From: Streptomyces sp. NBC_00271
GTDB lineage: Bacteria; Actinomycetota; Actinomycetes; Streptomycetales; Streptomycetaceae
Assembly: GCF_036178845.1 (NCBI RefSeq)
Contig: NZ_CP108070.1
Span: forward strand, 3,224,001 to 3,288,000
Length of the DNA stretch: 64,000 bases
Direction of reading: 5' to 3'
The notes below the pieces were generated by a model, which saw only the letters and a program-made list of their open reading frames with translations, was not told the origin of the DNA and ran no database searches. Both the position numbers and the translations under genes were made by a program. This document shows positions 53,602 through 64,000 of the stretch, piece after piece. Every line of letters starts with the position of its first letter. Position 1 is the first letter of the stretch.

Positions 53602-54144
53602 TCAGCAGCCGGCCGGGGTCGCGGATCCGTCGCCGCTCAGCGCGACCAGGGCGCAGAGGGTGTTGTCGGAGACCTTCCAGGTGCCGTTCTCGTAGACGGC
53701 CGTCCCGGAGGCGTTCGGCAGGGCGGTCGCGCCCTTCAGGGTCAGCGCGTACGTCACCTCGGCGACGGCCGGCGCGGTGAACACGACCTTCTGGACCTGG
53801 GCCGCGACCTGCTGACCACGCTTGTCGCCGCTGAAGCCCTGGACGACCGCGGTCATCCGGTCGCCGTTCTCCAGGTAGTTCAGTTTGTCCTTGACGGGGA
53901 CGGACGGGGAGAAGAACTTCTCCCAGTTCCGCCTGACCTGGTTCTCGGCCGCCGCCGGGTCGTCCGGGCCGGTCGGGCTGAGTGACGCGCTGCTGGGCCG
54001 CTCCACGGTGGGGGTGGGCGGAGGGGTCGAACTCCCGCCGCCGCTGCTGTCGCCGCACGCCGTGAGGGCCCCGGCGAGGAGGAGGGCGACCAGCGCCGCC
54101 ACCCCCCGGCCGTTGTCCCGCCTGAGGTCGCTCCCGAGAACCAT
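53602..54144 (-). CDS. Small secreted lipoprotein (Mtb12-like)
   Basis: 180 aa; basic N-terminus and lipobox ALTAC (Cys near 30). A Ser/Gly/Thr/Pro linker precedes a compact domain of about 110 residues containing VRRNWEKFFSPSVPVKDKLNYLENGDRM and TYALTLKGATALPNASGTAVYENGTWKVS. The latter resembles the low-molecular-weight antigen Mtb12/nuclear transport factor 2-like fold. It sits 6 nt from the solute-binding protein gene, so it probably forms an operon with it and may assist the Liv transporter at the cell surface. Confidence 0.8.
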   Translation of the reverse strand: MVLGSDLRRDNGRGVAALVALLLAGALTACGDSSGGGSSTPPPTPTVERPSSASLSPTGPDDPAAAENQVRRNWEKFFSPSVPVKDKLNYLENGDRMTAVVQGFSGDKRGQQVAAQVQKVVFTAPAVAEVTYALTLKGATALPNASGTAVYENGTWKVSDNTLCALVALSGDGSATPAGC

Positions 54145-54275
54145 GCTGGCTCACCACCGGGTGTCGGTCCGGGCCGACCGCGCCCGGAGCTTTCAGGGTC
54201 AGCTTCCAGAAGGCATAGTGCAAGTCCATTGGCGGACTTGGAAGACAGACAGACACACGACGTCTGGGAGCCAGG

Positions 54276-54770
54276 ATGCGGACATCTCGACTGCGGACCG
54301 TGCACCCCGTCCTGTGGGCCGGGTGCGCCGCGCTCGCCGCCGGGGCGGTGCTGTGCGTCATCGGCTGGTACGGCGTGTCGGGCGAGCGGTACGCGGAACG
54401 GCAGTTGCCCTTCCTGGCGTCCTGCACGGTTCCCGGGGCCGCGCTGATCGTCGCGGGCGCGGTGCTGCTCACGCACGGCAGGAACGCCCTGGCGGCGGCG
54501 CGCGTCGAGGAGTTGTACGGGCTGCTGGTGGCGGCCGAGCCCGCCGACGCGGAGCGGTCCGAACAGGCCGCCGTGGCGCCGCTCGCCGTCAGCGGGGAGC
54601 TGCTGATGGTCCCCGGGGGCACGCTGTGGCACCGTGCGGACTGCCCGCTGGTCGCGGGGAAGCCGGCCGCCGTGCCGGTGGACTCGCGAGTGCTGGCGAG
54701 CGGGGAGTTGGGCCCGTGCCCGATCTGTGAGCCGCCCGCGGCCGAGCGGTCGCCCGCGCCGGAGCGGTGA
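54276..54770 (+). CDS. Small membrane protein with C-terminal Cys/His site
   Basis: 164 aa. Two helices at the N-terminus (VLWAGCAALAAGAVLCVIGWYGVSG and FLASCTVPGAALIVAGAVLL) and a cytosolic part with LWHRADCPLVAGKP then GELGPCPICEPP. The H-x-x-x-C ... C-x-x-C spacing is a plausible zinc site, similar in style to Ada/nuclease zinc-binding ends. Its stop TGA overlaps the ATG of the Liv fusion, so it is the first gene of that operon and may regulate or assemble the transporter. Confidence 0.75.
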   Translation: MRTSRLRTVHPVLWAGCAALAAGAVLCVIGWYGVSGERYAERQLPFLASCTVPGAALIVAGAVLLTHGRNALAAARVEELYGLLVAAEPADAERSEQAAVAPLAVSGELLMVPGGTLWHRADCPLVAGKPAAVPVDSRVLASGELGPCPICEPPAAERSPAPER

Positions 54771-57510
54771 TGAGCGGTTCCCTGACGTACGACCTCACGC
54801 TGGCCGGGCTCTCGGTCGGCGGCGCGGCGGCGCTCACCGGGATCGGGCTGGTCGTCACCCATCGGGCGACCGGGGTGCTGAACTTCGCGCACGGCGCGAT
54901 CGCGATGGTGTGCGCCTATCTGCTGCGGCAGTTCACGGTGGTGTGGGGCTGGCCGCTCGCGCTCGGTGCCGCGGTGACGCTGCTGTTGGTGGCCCCCGCG
55001 ATCGGCATGGCCCTGGAACGGTTCGTCTTCCGCCCCCTGTCCGTCCTCGGCGGCGACCCGGCACAGACGCTGGTCGCGTCTCTCGGCGTCTTCGTGCTGC
55101 TGGTCGGCGGGGCCGCGTTGGTGTGGGGCACCGGGGCGCGCGCGGACGCGCCGACGCTGGTGTCGGCGGACCCGTGGGGGCAGTTGGCGGTCGCCGTCGC
55201 ACTGGCGGTCGGGGTGGGGGGCGTGACGCGCTGGACGCGCTTCGGCACGGAGCTGCGGGCCGTGGTCGACGACCGCTCGCTCGCCGTGCTCGGCGGCATC
55301 GACGCGGACCGGGTGGCCGCCGCGGGCTGGGCGTTCGGCTCCTTCACGGCGGGCCTGACGGGCGTGCTCCTGGCGCCGTACGTACGACTCGATCCGTACG
55401 GCATGCCGTTGCTCGTCATGGAGGTGATGGCGGTGGCCGTCGCAGCCCGGATGCGCAGCCGGCCGGTGGCCGTCGTGGTGGCGCTGGGTCTCGGGGTCGC
55501 GCAGAGTCAGCTGACGCGGCTGCATCCGGCGGGCTGGGCGGAGCCGATGCTCCAGGCGGTGGGGGCGAACCTGTTCGTGGTGGCCCTGTTGGTCGCGGCG
55601 CTCGTCCTGCCGGGGATCGGCGACCGGGACGTCCTGCCGCGTACGGCGACGGCCCGGGTGGCGACGCCCCCGGGCGCGTGGATCGTCGCGGTCGTGCTGT
55701 TCCTGATGCCGCTCGGCCTCGCGGGCTCGGACCTGCACACGTCGGTGCAGGTGCCCGCGCTGGGTGTGGTGCTCCTGTCCCTGGTCGTGGTGACCGGCCG
55801 CGGCGGTCAGATCTCCCTCGGGCAGGCGGCGTACGCGGGTCTGGGCGCCCTCTTCACCGCGCTGCTGGCCGCGGGCCGCTTCCCCGGACTGCCCCGTCTG
55901 CCCGAACTGGCCGCGCTGGCGGTGGCGGTGGCGCTCGTCGCCCCGCTCGGGGTCCTGACCGGCTGGCCGGCGATCGGCCGTCACGGCCTGGCGCTGGCCC
56001 TGGCGACGTTCGCCGTGGGAGTGGGCGTCAGCCGTTTCGTCTTCGCCCAGCCCTACGCGACCTCCGGGCTGTCCCTGGACCGCCCGGCGGGCTTCGACGG
56101 CGACCGCGCGTACTACGTGCTCGAACTGGGGCTGCTGGCGGCCGCGCTGCTGGCGACGGGGGCGCTGCGCCGGGGCCGTACGGGCCGCGCCCTGGCCGCG
56201 ATGCGCGACCACGCGTCGGGCGCCTCCGCGGCGGGCGTACGGGTCCCTGCGCTGAAGCTGACGGCCTTCGTGGCGGGCGCCGCCCTGGCCGCGCTGGGTG
56301 GGGGGATGCTCGGCATGGGTCTGCGCGCCTTCGACGCGACGGCGTACGACCCGGTGCGCGGGCTGCTCTGGTTCGCGGCGGTCGTGGTCCTCGGTGCCGA
56401 CAGCGCCCTCGGCGCGCTGGCCGCGGCGGCGTTGCTGGTGGGGCTCGACGCGGGGGCGCGCGGCGGGGTGGCGGCCGCACTGTTCGGGGTGCTCGCGGTG
56501 TTCGTCGGCCGGTTCCCCGGTGGCCCGTACGAGGCCCTGCGCACGGCGACGTCCCGGCTCCGGCCGCGCCGCAGGGCGACGCCGACCCCGCTGGGAGCGC
56601 GGGTGCGGCGACGGCTGCGGGCGGTGGAGACGAGGCCCACCGACCGGCCACCCGCCGCCGGACGGCCGGACGGCACCGAACCGGAACCCGCCGCCGCGCC
56701 ACCGGGCGTCGGTGACCGCCCAGGTCCCAACGACCCCACGAGGACGCCCCGAGGTCCAAAAGCCGCAACATCCGGGCGGGACACGACGTCACGCAGGCCG
56801 AGCGCCCCGCACACTCCGGCCGTGCCGACGCCCGGATCTCTGTTCGCCCGACGGATACGGGTCGCCTACGACGGTTTCACCGCGCTCGACGGCGTCGATC
56901 TCGAGGTCCGGCCCGGCTGGGTCACCGCTGTCGTGGGGCCCAACGGGGCCGGCAAGAGCACCCTGTTCCACTGCCTCGCCGGAACGCTCCGACCCTCGCA
57001 CGGCCAGGTGCTGTTCGGCGAACGGGACATCACCCGGCTCGCGGCGCACGCCCGGACCCGGCTCGGCATCGCGCGGACCTTCCAGCAGCTGGCCGTCTTC
57101 CCCTCGTTGACGGTGGCCGAGAACGTCCAGGTGGGGGCGGAGCAGGGCCGGATCGCCGATCCCGCCGCGGCGGAACGGGCGTTGCGGCTGTTCGGACTCG
57201 ACGGGCCGGTCCGCGCGCTGCCCGCCGAGGGACTGCCGACCGGAACGCTCAGACGCGTCGAGCTGGCGCGGGCCCTCGCGGGAAGTCCGCACGTGCTGCT
57301 GCTCGACGAGCCCGCCGCGGGCCTGGACACCGCCGAAGTGACCGCGCTGGCCCGGGTACTGCGCGCACTCGCCGCGGACGGCACGGCCCTGCTGGTCGTC
57401 GAGCACGACCTCGATCTGGTCGCCGACCTCGCCGACGTCGTCCATGTCATGACCGCCGGACGCGTCGTCACCTCCGGCCCCGCCGGCCACGTACTGGAGC
57501 GGGGGCGCGG

Positions 57511-57514
<4 letters not shown>
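54770..57514 (+). CDS. Branched-chain-type ABC transporter: LivH-LivM-LivG triple fusion
   Basis: 914 aa from ATG at 54770 (TGATG overlap; GTG at 54767 is possible). Residues 1-290 match LivH permeases (GLVVTHRATGVLNFAHGAIAM, TELRAVVDDRSLAVLGGI). Residues about 300-590 match LivM (VVTGRGGQISLGQAAYAGLGAL, ALATFAVGVGVSRFVF). A Pro/Arg linker (600-690) leads to a LivG ATPase from 690, with Walker A GPNGAGKST and Walker B HVLLLDEPAAGLD. The signature region is LPTGTLRRVELARAL, an atypical form of L-S-x-G-Q. Two permeases and one ATPase in one chain are unusual. Ligand unknown. Coupled to the next ATPase by ATGA. Confidence 0.9.
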
Positions 57515-58628
<1,114 letters not shown>

Positions 58629-58719
58629 CTAAACACCACACGGGGCACATCCGCCCCGCCGCGCCCGGGGTCCCACCCGGTCGGCGGACCGGGGAGGGGC
58701 GGCGGGGTGGAGCCGGGGC

Positions 58720-59962
<1,243 letters not shown>

Positions 59963-60736
59963 GTGCCGCGCATGCTCGACGTCAGCGACGACGTACGCGC
60001 CGAGATCGGCGACGAAGAAGCCGACCGGCTGCTCGCCGGAGAGAACGCCCCGGGCAGTTACGACTGCACGTCCTGCCGCACCCCGGGCGACTCGGAACAG
60101 GAGCGCACCAGCACCGTCCTGTTCATCGGCGACGAGACCGCCGTCCTCGCCTTCGCCCACGCCACCTGTCTGCCCTCACAGGTCGTCCAGGTCACCGAGG
60201 AGCAACTCCAGGGCGCCGTCCGCTCGATCAACCCCGACGGCGTGCCCGGCCAGGCCGCACCCGAGCAGGCGGTGCTCGGCGTGACCAGCGGACTCATCCT
60301 GATCAGTGGCGAGTTGCACCCCGCGCTCGTCGTCGAGCCGACCGGGCCCATCGTGCGGCCCGGCTCGACGGACATCGGTGACGACTTCCTGCCGCTCCTC
60401 ATCGAACAGGGGTTCATGCCGGTGACCGAGCTGAGCTCGGTGCCGCCGGTGCTGCACGGGTGGTCCGTGCTGCTCGCCATGGGACAGCTGCACGCCGTGC
60501 TCCAGCCGGGCACCGGGGGCGGGTCGCCCGTCGCCTGGTGGCAGGCGCACCAGGCGCTCCAGGTCGCGGAGAGCTGGCGGGCCGCCGCCAACAAGCACCA
60601 GCAGGTGCTGCTGTTCGCGGCGCCGGTCGGGTCGATCGGGCGGCAGCCGCGGGAGGATCTGCTGCGGGACGCGCTGGACAAGGCGGCGGCGAACGGGAAG
60701 TTGGTGGCTGCCGCGATGCCGCTCGCCGGAACGTGA
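59963..60736 (+). CDS. Conserved hypothetical protein
   Basis: 257 aa from GTG at 59963 (GAGGAG 7 nt upstream; MLDVSDD at 59972 is an alternative). A soluble, mixed alpha/beta protein. It has YDCTSCRTPGDSEQERTSTVLFIGDETAVLAFAHATCLPS near residue 35, suggesting a zinc-ribbon-like Cys/Cys/His/Cys site. The C-terminal half resembles a repeated version of the same fold. No membrane segment or signal. Function unknown. Confidence 0.8.
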   Translation: MPRMLDVSDDVRAEIGDEEADRLLAGENAPGSYDCTSCRTPGDSEQERTSTVLFIGDETAVLAFAHATCLPSQVVQVTEEQLQGAVRSINPDGVPGQAAPEQAVLGVTSGLILISGELHPALVVEPTGPIVRPGSTDIGDDFLPLLIEQGFMPVTELSSVPPVLHGWSVLLAMGQLHAVLQPGTGGGSPVAWWQAHQALQVAESWRAAANKHQQVLLFAAPVGSIGRQPREDLLRDALDKAAANGKLVAAAMPLAGT

Positions 60737-60787
60737 GCGTGAGCGTTCCACCGGGTTGAGCCGGGGAGCTGCGGTGCGTCGCCTTGT

Positions 60788-60904
60788 GCGGGTCCGTCGT
60801 GGCTGGTCGCGCAGTTCCCCGCGCCCCTTGTCGGGGCGCGACAGGTGCGTTGTTCGGCCGCGGGTCCGTCGTGGCTGAGCGCACAGCTCGTCGCGCCCCT
60901 AAAA
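60788..60904. repeat. Two copies of a dispersed Streptomyces intergenic repeat
   Basis: GCGGGTCCGTCGTGGCTGGT begins a copy ending CGCGCCCCT (60788-60828), and GCGGGTCCGTCGTGGCTGAG begins a second ending CGCGCCCCTAAAA (about 60861-60904). This sequence type (ending in CAGTTCCCCGCGCCCC) is, from memory, frequent between Streptomyces genes and usually forms part of terminator or RNA-processing elements. Confidence 0.7.
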
Positions 60905-60980
60905 GGCTTGCGCTCCGACGGGGCGGCCTGAAGCAAAGGTGTGACCGCATCTGTTGGGCTGTGGGGTCGTTGGCACATAC

Positions 60981-61388
60981 GTGCACACCTACGACGCCCC
61001 CCGCCGCCAGCCCTTCCAGCAGATCCCGGCCGCGCGATCGGCTCAGGATCCTCCGCGCGGCCCCTCGGCCACGCCGATCTATGACGCGCTGTACGCCGAG
61101 TGGGTCAGATCGTTCAAGGCCCTGCCCGGCGACCGCCACGACGAGGACCAGCTCGGCTTCACGGCCTTCGGGATGTTGACACAGGGTTCCAGCACGTACG
61201 GCGGATCCTCGTACCCCTCGTCGTACAGCTCCTACAGCGCGGGAGCGTACTCCGCGCGCAACGGCGGCTCCCAGCAAGGTCAAGGCGCGTCGACGACCGG
61301 CGTCTGGCAGCCGGTGGCGCGCCTGCACGGTACGGAACTCCACCACATCCCGGCCGCGCTGCCCCCCGCGCCCCGCAGGGGGCTGTGA
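60981..61388 (+). CDS. Conserved hypothetical protein, Tyr/Ser-rich
   Basis: 135 aa from GTG at 60981 (no clear ribosome-binding site; an upstream TTG at 60954 is open). Hydrophilic and probably disordered: a conserved-looking N-terminal block PRRQPFQQIPAARSAQDPPRGPSATPIYDALYAEWVRSFKALPGDR, then a Ser/Tyr/Gly-rich middle, and the ending VWQPVARLHGTELHHIPAALPP. No domain recognised. Confidence 0.65.
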   Translation: MHTYDAPRRQPFQQIPAARSAQDPPRGPSATPIYDALYAEWVRSFKALPGDRHDEDQLGFTAFGMLTQGSSTYGGSSYPSSYSSYSAGAYSARNGGSQQGQGASTTGVWQPVARLHGTELHHIPAALPPAPRRGL

Positions 61389-61402
61389 GCGGAAGCGGTG
61401 GA

Positions 61403-61444
61403 ACAGGTGAGGGGCGGCTCCCATGGGAGCCGCCCCTCACCTGT
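61403..61444. terminator. Bidirectional terminator between hypothetical gene and der
   Basis: A perfect 42-bp palindrome: ACAGGTGAGGGGCGGCTCCC followed by its own reverse complement, centred on CATG. It forms a 21-bp cruciform or hairpin between the convergent genes, without a T-tract. Confidence 0.9.
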
Positions 61445-61451
61445 CGCTACG

Positions 61452-62936
61452 TCACTTCTTCTTGGTGCCGCGCTTCTCGCGCACCCGTACGGAGATGTGG
61501 ATCGGCGTCCCCTCGAAGCCGAACTCCTCGCGCAGTCGGCGCTCGATGAAGCGCCGGTAGCCGTGCTCGATGAAGCCGGAGGCGAAGAGCACGAACCGCG
61601 GGGGCTTGGTGCCGGCCTGCGTTCCGAAGAGAATGCGGGGCTGCTTGCCGCCGCGGACCGGGTGCGGGTGGGCGGCGACGAGCTCGCCGAGGAAGGCGTT
61701 CAGACGGCCGGTCGGGACACGGGTCTCCCAGCCGTCCAGGGCCGCCTCGATCGCGGGGACGAGCTTCTCCATGTGCCGTCCGGTGCGCGCCGAGACGTTC
61801 ACCCGGGGTGCCCACGCCACCTGGAGGAGCTCGGTCTCGATCTCCCGCTCCAGGTAGTAGCGGCGCTCCTCGTCGAGGGTGTCCCACTTGTTGAAGGCGA
61901 GGACGATCGCACGGCCCGCATCGACGGCCATCGTCACGATGCGCTGGTCCTGTACGGAGATGGTCTCGGACGCGTCGATCAGGATGACCGCGACCTCGGC
62001 CTTCTCTACGGCGGCGGCCGTGCGCAGCGAGGCGTAGTAGTCCGCGCCCTGCTGGAGGTGGACGCGCTTGCGGATGCCCGCCGTGTCGACGAACTTCCAG
62101 GTGATGCCGCCGAGTTCGATGAGCTCGTCGACCGGGTCACGGGTGGTGCCCGCGACCTCGTTGACGACCACACGGTCCTCGTTGGCCACCTTGTTCAGCA
62201 GGGAGGACTTGCCGACGTTCGGGCGGCCGATGAGGGCGATGCGACGGGGGCCGCCCACCGCGGTGCCGAAGGTCTGCGCCGGGGCCTCGGGCAGCGCCTC
62301 CAGGACGGCGTCCAGCATGTCGCCGGTGCCGCGGCCGTGCAACGCGGAGACCGGGTGCGGCTCGCCGAGACCGAGGGCCCAGAGGTACGAGGCGTCGGAC
62401 TCGCCGCTCATGCCGTCGACCTTGTTGGCGCACAGGACGACGGGCTTGCCGGCCTTGCGGAGAAGGCGTACGACCGCCTCGTCGGTGTCGGTCGCGCCGA
62501 CCTTGGCGTCGACGACGAAGACGACCGCGTCGGCGGCCTCGATCGCGTACTCGGCCTGCGCGGCGACGGACGCGTCGATGCCGAGGACGTCCTGCTCCCA
62601 GCCGCCGGTGTCGACGAGCTTGAAGCGGCGGCCCGCCCACTCGGCCTCGTAGGTGACGCGGTCGCGGGTGACGCCGGGCTTGTCCTCGACGACCGCCTCG
62701 CGGCGGCCGATGATCCGGTTCACCAGGGTCGACTTGCCGACGTTGGGCCGGCCGACGACGGCGAGGACGGGCAGCGGGCCGTGGCCCGCCTCGTCGATCG
62801 CGCCCTCGACGTCCTCGATGTCGAAGCCCTCTTCCGCGGCGAGCTCCATGAACTCCGCGTACTCGGCATCGCCAAGCGCCCCGTGCTCGTGCTCGGCCGG
62901 GCCGGCCGAGCCGTCGGGCTGGATGTGGTCGTTCAT
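61452..62936 (-). CDS. der: Ribosome biogenesis GTPase Der (EngA)
   Basis: 494 aa from ATG at 62936. Two tandem GTPase domains: the first with [17 protein letters not shown] and NKVD; the second with [17 protein letters not shown] and NKWD, followed by the KH-like C-terminal domain ([25 protein letters not shown]). An acidic N-terminal extension of about 55 residues is typical of actinomycetes. Essential in late 50S subunit assembly. It forms an operon with plsC and cmk upstream. Confidence 0.97.
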   Translation of the reverse strand: MNDHIQPDGSAGPAEHEHGALGDAEYAEFMELAAEEGFDIEDVEGAIDEAGHGPLPVLAVVGRPNVGKSTLVNRIIGRREAVVEDKPGVTRDRVTYEAEWAGRRFKLVDTGGWEQDVLGIDASVAAQAEYAIEAADAVVFVVDAKVGATDTDEAVVRLLRKAGKPVVLCANKVDGMSGESDASYLWALGLGEPHPVSALHGRGTGDMLDAVLEALPEAPAQTFGTAVGGPRRIALIGRPNVGKSSLLNKVANEDRVVVNEVAGTTRDPVDELIELGGITWKFVDTAGIRKRVHLQQGADYYASLRTAAAVEKAEVAVILIDASETISVQDQRIVTMAVDAGRAIVLAFNKWDTLDEERRYYLEREIETELLQVAWAPRVNVSARTGRHMEKLVPAIEAALDGWETRVPTGRLNAFLGELVAAHPHPVRGGKQPRILFGTQAGTKPPRFVLFASGFIEHGYRRFIERRLREEFGFEGTPIHISVRVREKRGTKKK

Positions 62937-63013
62937 GAAGTCCGTACCTCGTCGTTCATCGTGGTGATCGGTGGACCGCCCGCATATCGGGTGATCCACT
63001 ACTCAAGTGTCGC

Positions 63014-63688
63014 CTAGTGCCCGGTGGGGCGCCCGGCGTTTTCCGGGCGTCCTGTCAGACGCCTGGCGTGGTCCAGGTGGGCGCTCAGCTGCTTCTGGAT
63101 GCGGGCGGTCGCCTCGTCCAGTGCCTTGCGGGTACGCCGTCCGCTGCCGTCGCCCGCCTCGAAGGGGTCTCCGAAGACGACGTCGACCCGGCTGCGCAGC
63201 GGGGGCAGCGCCTTGGTCAACCGGCTGCTCTTCTCCGAACTTCCCAGGACCGCCACCGGGACGATCGGCGCGCCGGAGCGGACCGCGAAGTACGCGAGTC
63301 CGGCACGCAGCGAGGCGAAGTCGCCGTCGCCGCGGGTGCCCTCCGGGAAGATCCCGAGCAGGCCACCGGACGACAGGACGCCGAGGGCGTCGGTGATGGC
63401 GGTGCGGTCGGTGGTCTCACGGTCCACCTTCAGCTGGCCGATGGCGAGCAGGAAGGGGTCGAGCGGGCCGATGAATGCTTCCTTCTTGATCAGGAAGTGG
63501 GTGGGGCGGGGCGCCACGCCCATGACCATCGGGCCGTCGATGTTGTGCGAGTGGTTCACCGCCAGGATCGCCGGGCCGGTCGCGGGGACCTTCCAGGCGC
63601 CGAGCACGCGCGGCTTCCACAGCCCGTACATCAGGCCGACGCCGATACGGCGCCCTACCTCGGCGCCTCTCTCGGAGGGTGCGGTCAC
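63014..63688 (-). CDS. plsC: 1-acyl-sn-glycerol-3-phosphate acyltransferase family protein
   Basis: 224 aa from GTG at 63688, GTGA-coupled to cmk. PlsC motifs: block I NHSHNIDG (H-x4-D), block II RPTHFLIKKEAFIGP, block III FPEGTRGDGD, block IV GAPIVPVAVLG. Transfers an acyl group to lysophosphatidic acid in phospholipid synthesis, at the inner membrane. The cmk-plsC-der order is a conserved actinobacterial arrangement. Confidence 0.93.
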   Translation of the reverse strand: MTAPSERGAEVGRRIGVGLMYGLWKPRVLGAWKVPATGPAILAVNHSHNIDGPMVMGVAPRPTHFLIKKEAFIGPLDPFLLAIGQLKVDRETTDRTAITDALGVLSSGGLLGIFPEGTRGDGDFASLRAGLAYFAVRSGAPIVPVAVLGSSEKSSRLTKALPPLRSRVDVVFGDPFEAGDGSGRRTRKALDEATARIQKQLSAHLDHARRLTGRPENAGRPTGH

Positions 63689-64000
63689 TTGGCGGCCCGC
63701 TTCTCCTCGACGAGGGTGACGACGCACTCGATGACCTGCTGGAGCGTGAGGTCGGAGGTGTCCACCTCGACCGCGTCGTCCGCCTTGGCGAGGGGGGAGG
63801 TCTTACGGCTGGAGTCGGCGGCGTCCCGCTTGAGCAGGGCCTCGCGGGTGCTGTTGACGTCCGCGCCCTTCAGCTCACCGCTGCGGCGGGAGGCACGCGC
63901 CTCCGGGGAAGCGGTGAGGAAGATTTTCAGATCGGCGTCCGGCAGCACGGTGGTGCCGATGTCGCGTCCCTCGACGACTATCCCCAGCTGGGCGGCGGCC
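63685..64000 (-). CDS. cmk: Cytidylate kinase, 3' part of gene
   Basis: Only the C-terminal 104 codons are in the window; the gene continues past 64000. The visible part has VVEGRDIGTTVLPDADLKIFLTASPEARASRRSGEL (LID/CMP-binding region) and ends KADDAVEVDTSDLTLQQVIECV. Phosphorylates CMP and dCMP. It overlaps the plsC GTG. Confidence 0.95.
   Translation of the reverse strand, partial: AAAQLGIVVEGRDIGTTVLPDADLKIFLTASPEARASRRSGELKGADVNSTREALLKRDAADSSRKTSPLAKADDAVEVDTSDLTLQQVIECVVTLVEEKRAAK

Noticed and set aside
51326..56212. A 1628-codon minus-strand open frame
   Set aside because: Only its last 276 codons form a credible gene (start near 52156). The rest lies antisense to the Liv transporter and other genes, with Arg/Pro/Gly-rich shadow composition.
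61398..63017. A 539-codon frame antisense to der
   Set aside because: Shadow of the two-domain GTPase Der; no homologous features.

Overview
The window has the very high GC content, GTG/TTG starts, GTGA/ATGA gene junctions and protein families of a Streptomyces chromosome core. From memory of gene content, the order (SGNH lipase, LPMO, dnaE2, SepF-like gene, der-plsC-cmk) looks syntenic with the S. coelicolor SCO172x-SCO176x region; no database search was possible. I see no insertion sequence, phage, CRISPR array, tRNA or rRNA.

Layout. 1-5.6 kb: 3' part of a TPR protein, a translationally coupled NicO-type Ni/Co transporter with an extreme His-rich loop, a Ser/Thr kinase and a secreted SGNH lipase. 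6.0-14.8 kb: a surface-polysaccharide locus made of a small membrane protein, two GT2 glycosyltransferases, a polysaccharide deacetylase, a 1288-residue flippase/membrane-protein fusion, and a convergent GH39-like hydrolase. 15.0-20.3 kb: housekeeping and hypothetical genes (AAA ATPase, DUF72, GntR, two GNATs, DUF402, methyltransferase and a 44-codon gene). 20.4-24.6 kb: a sortase-anchored AA10 LPMO, a secreted lipase, a MarR/cupin pair sharing twin operators, and an imuB-like gene coupled to dnaE2 (to 28.1 kb), preceded by an SOS box.

28.3-32.0 kb: two streptogrisin-type proteases flanking an SPFH protein. 32.0-40.0 kb: a likely sulfur-scavenging divergon. On the minus strand run permease, FAD/NAD protein, ATPase, two flavin monooxygenases and DUF1684. 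On the plus strand is the solute-binding protein, preceded by a short leader peptide ending in Ser-Ser-Ser-Cys-stop that resembles the cysteine-responsive actinobacterial leader peptides. 40.1-48.2 kb: a Cys-rich-tailed DUF5685 protein, the SepF-like sflA, acyl-CoA dehydrogenase, a DHA2 efflux pump, a PIG-V-like mannosyltransferase, a PAP2 phosphatase and an I78-like inhibitor. 48.6-58.2 kb: an orphan ctaD overlapping a convergent WYL regulator, and a branched-chain-type ABC system whose LivH, LivM and LivG parts are fused in one chain and whose LivF partner has Arg in place of the Walker A Lys. 58.2-64 kb: two Rpf-type muralytic proteins with a structured 5' leader, two hypothetical proteins, then der, plsC and the 3' end of cmk in one operon.

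The most notable items are the sulfur leader peptide and divergon, the polysaccharide locus with its fused flippase, the LivHMG fusion with its atypical ATPase partner, the Cys-rich DUF5685 tail, the 173-bp imperfect palindrome at 43.4-43.6 kb, and several twin-palindrome operators.
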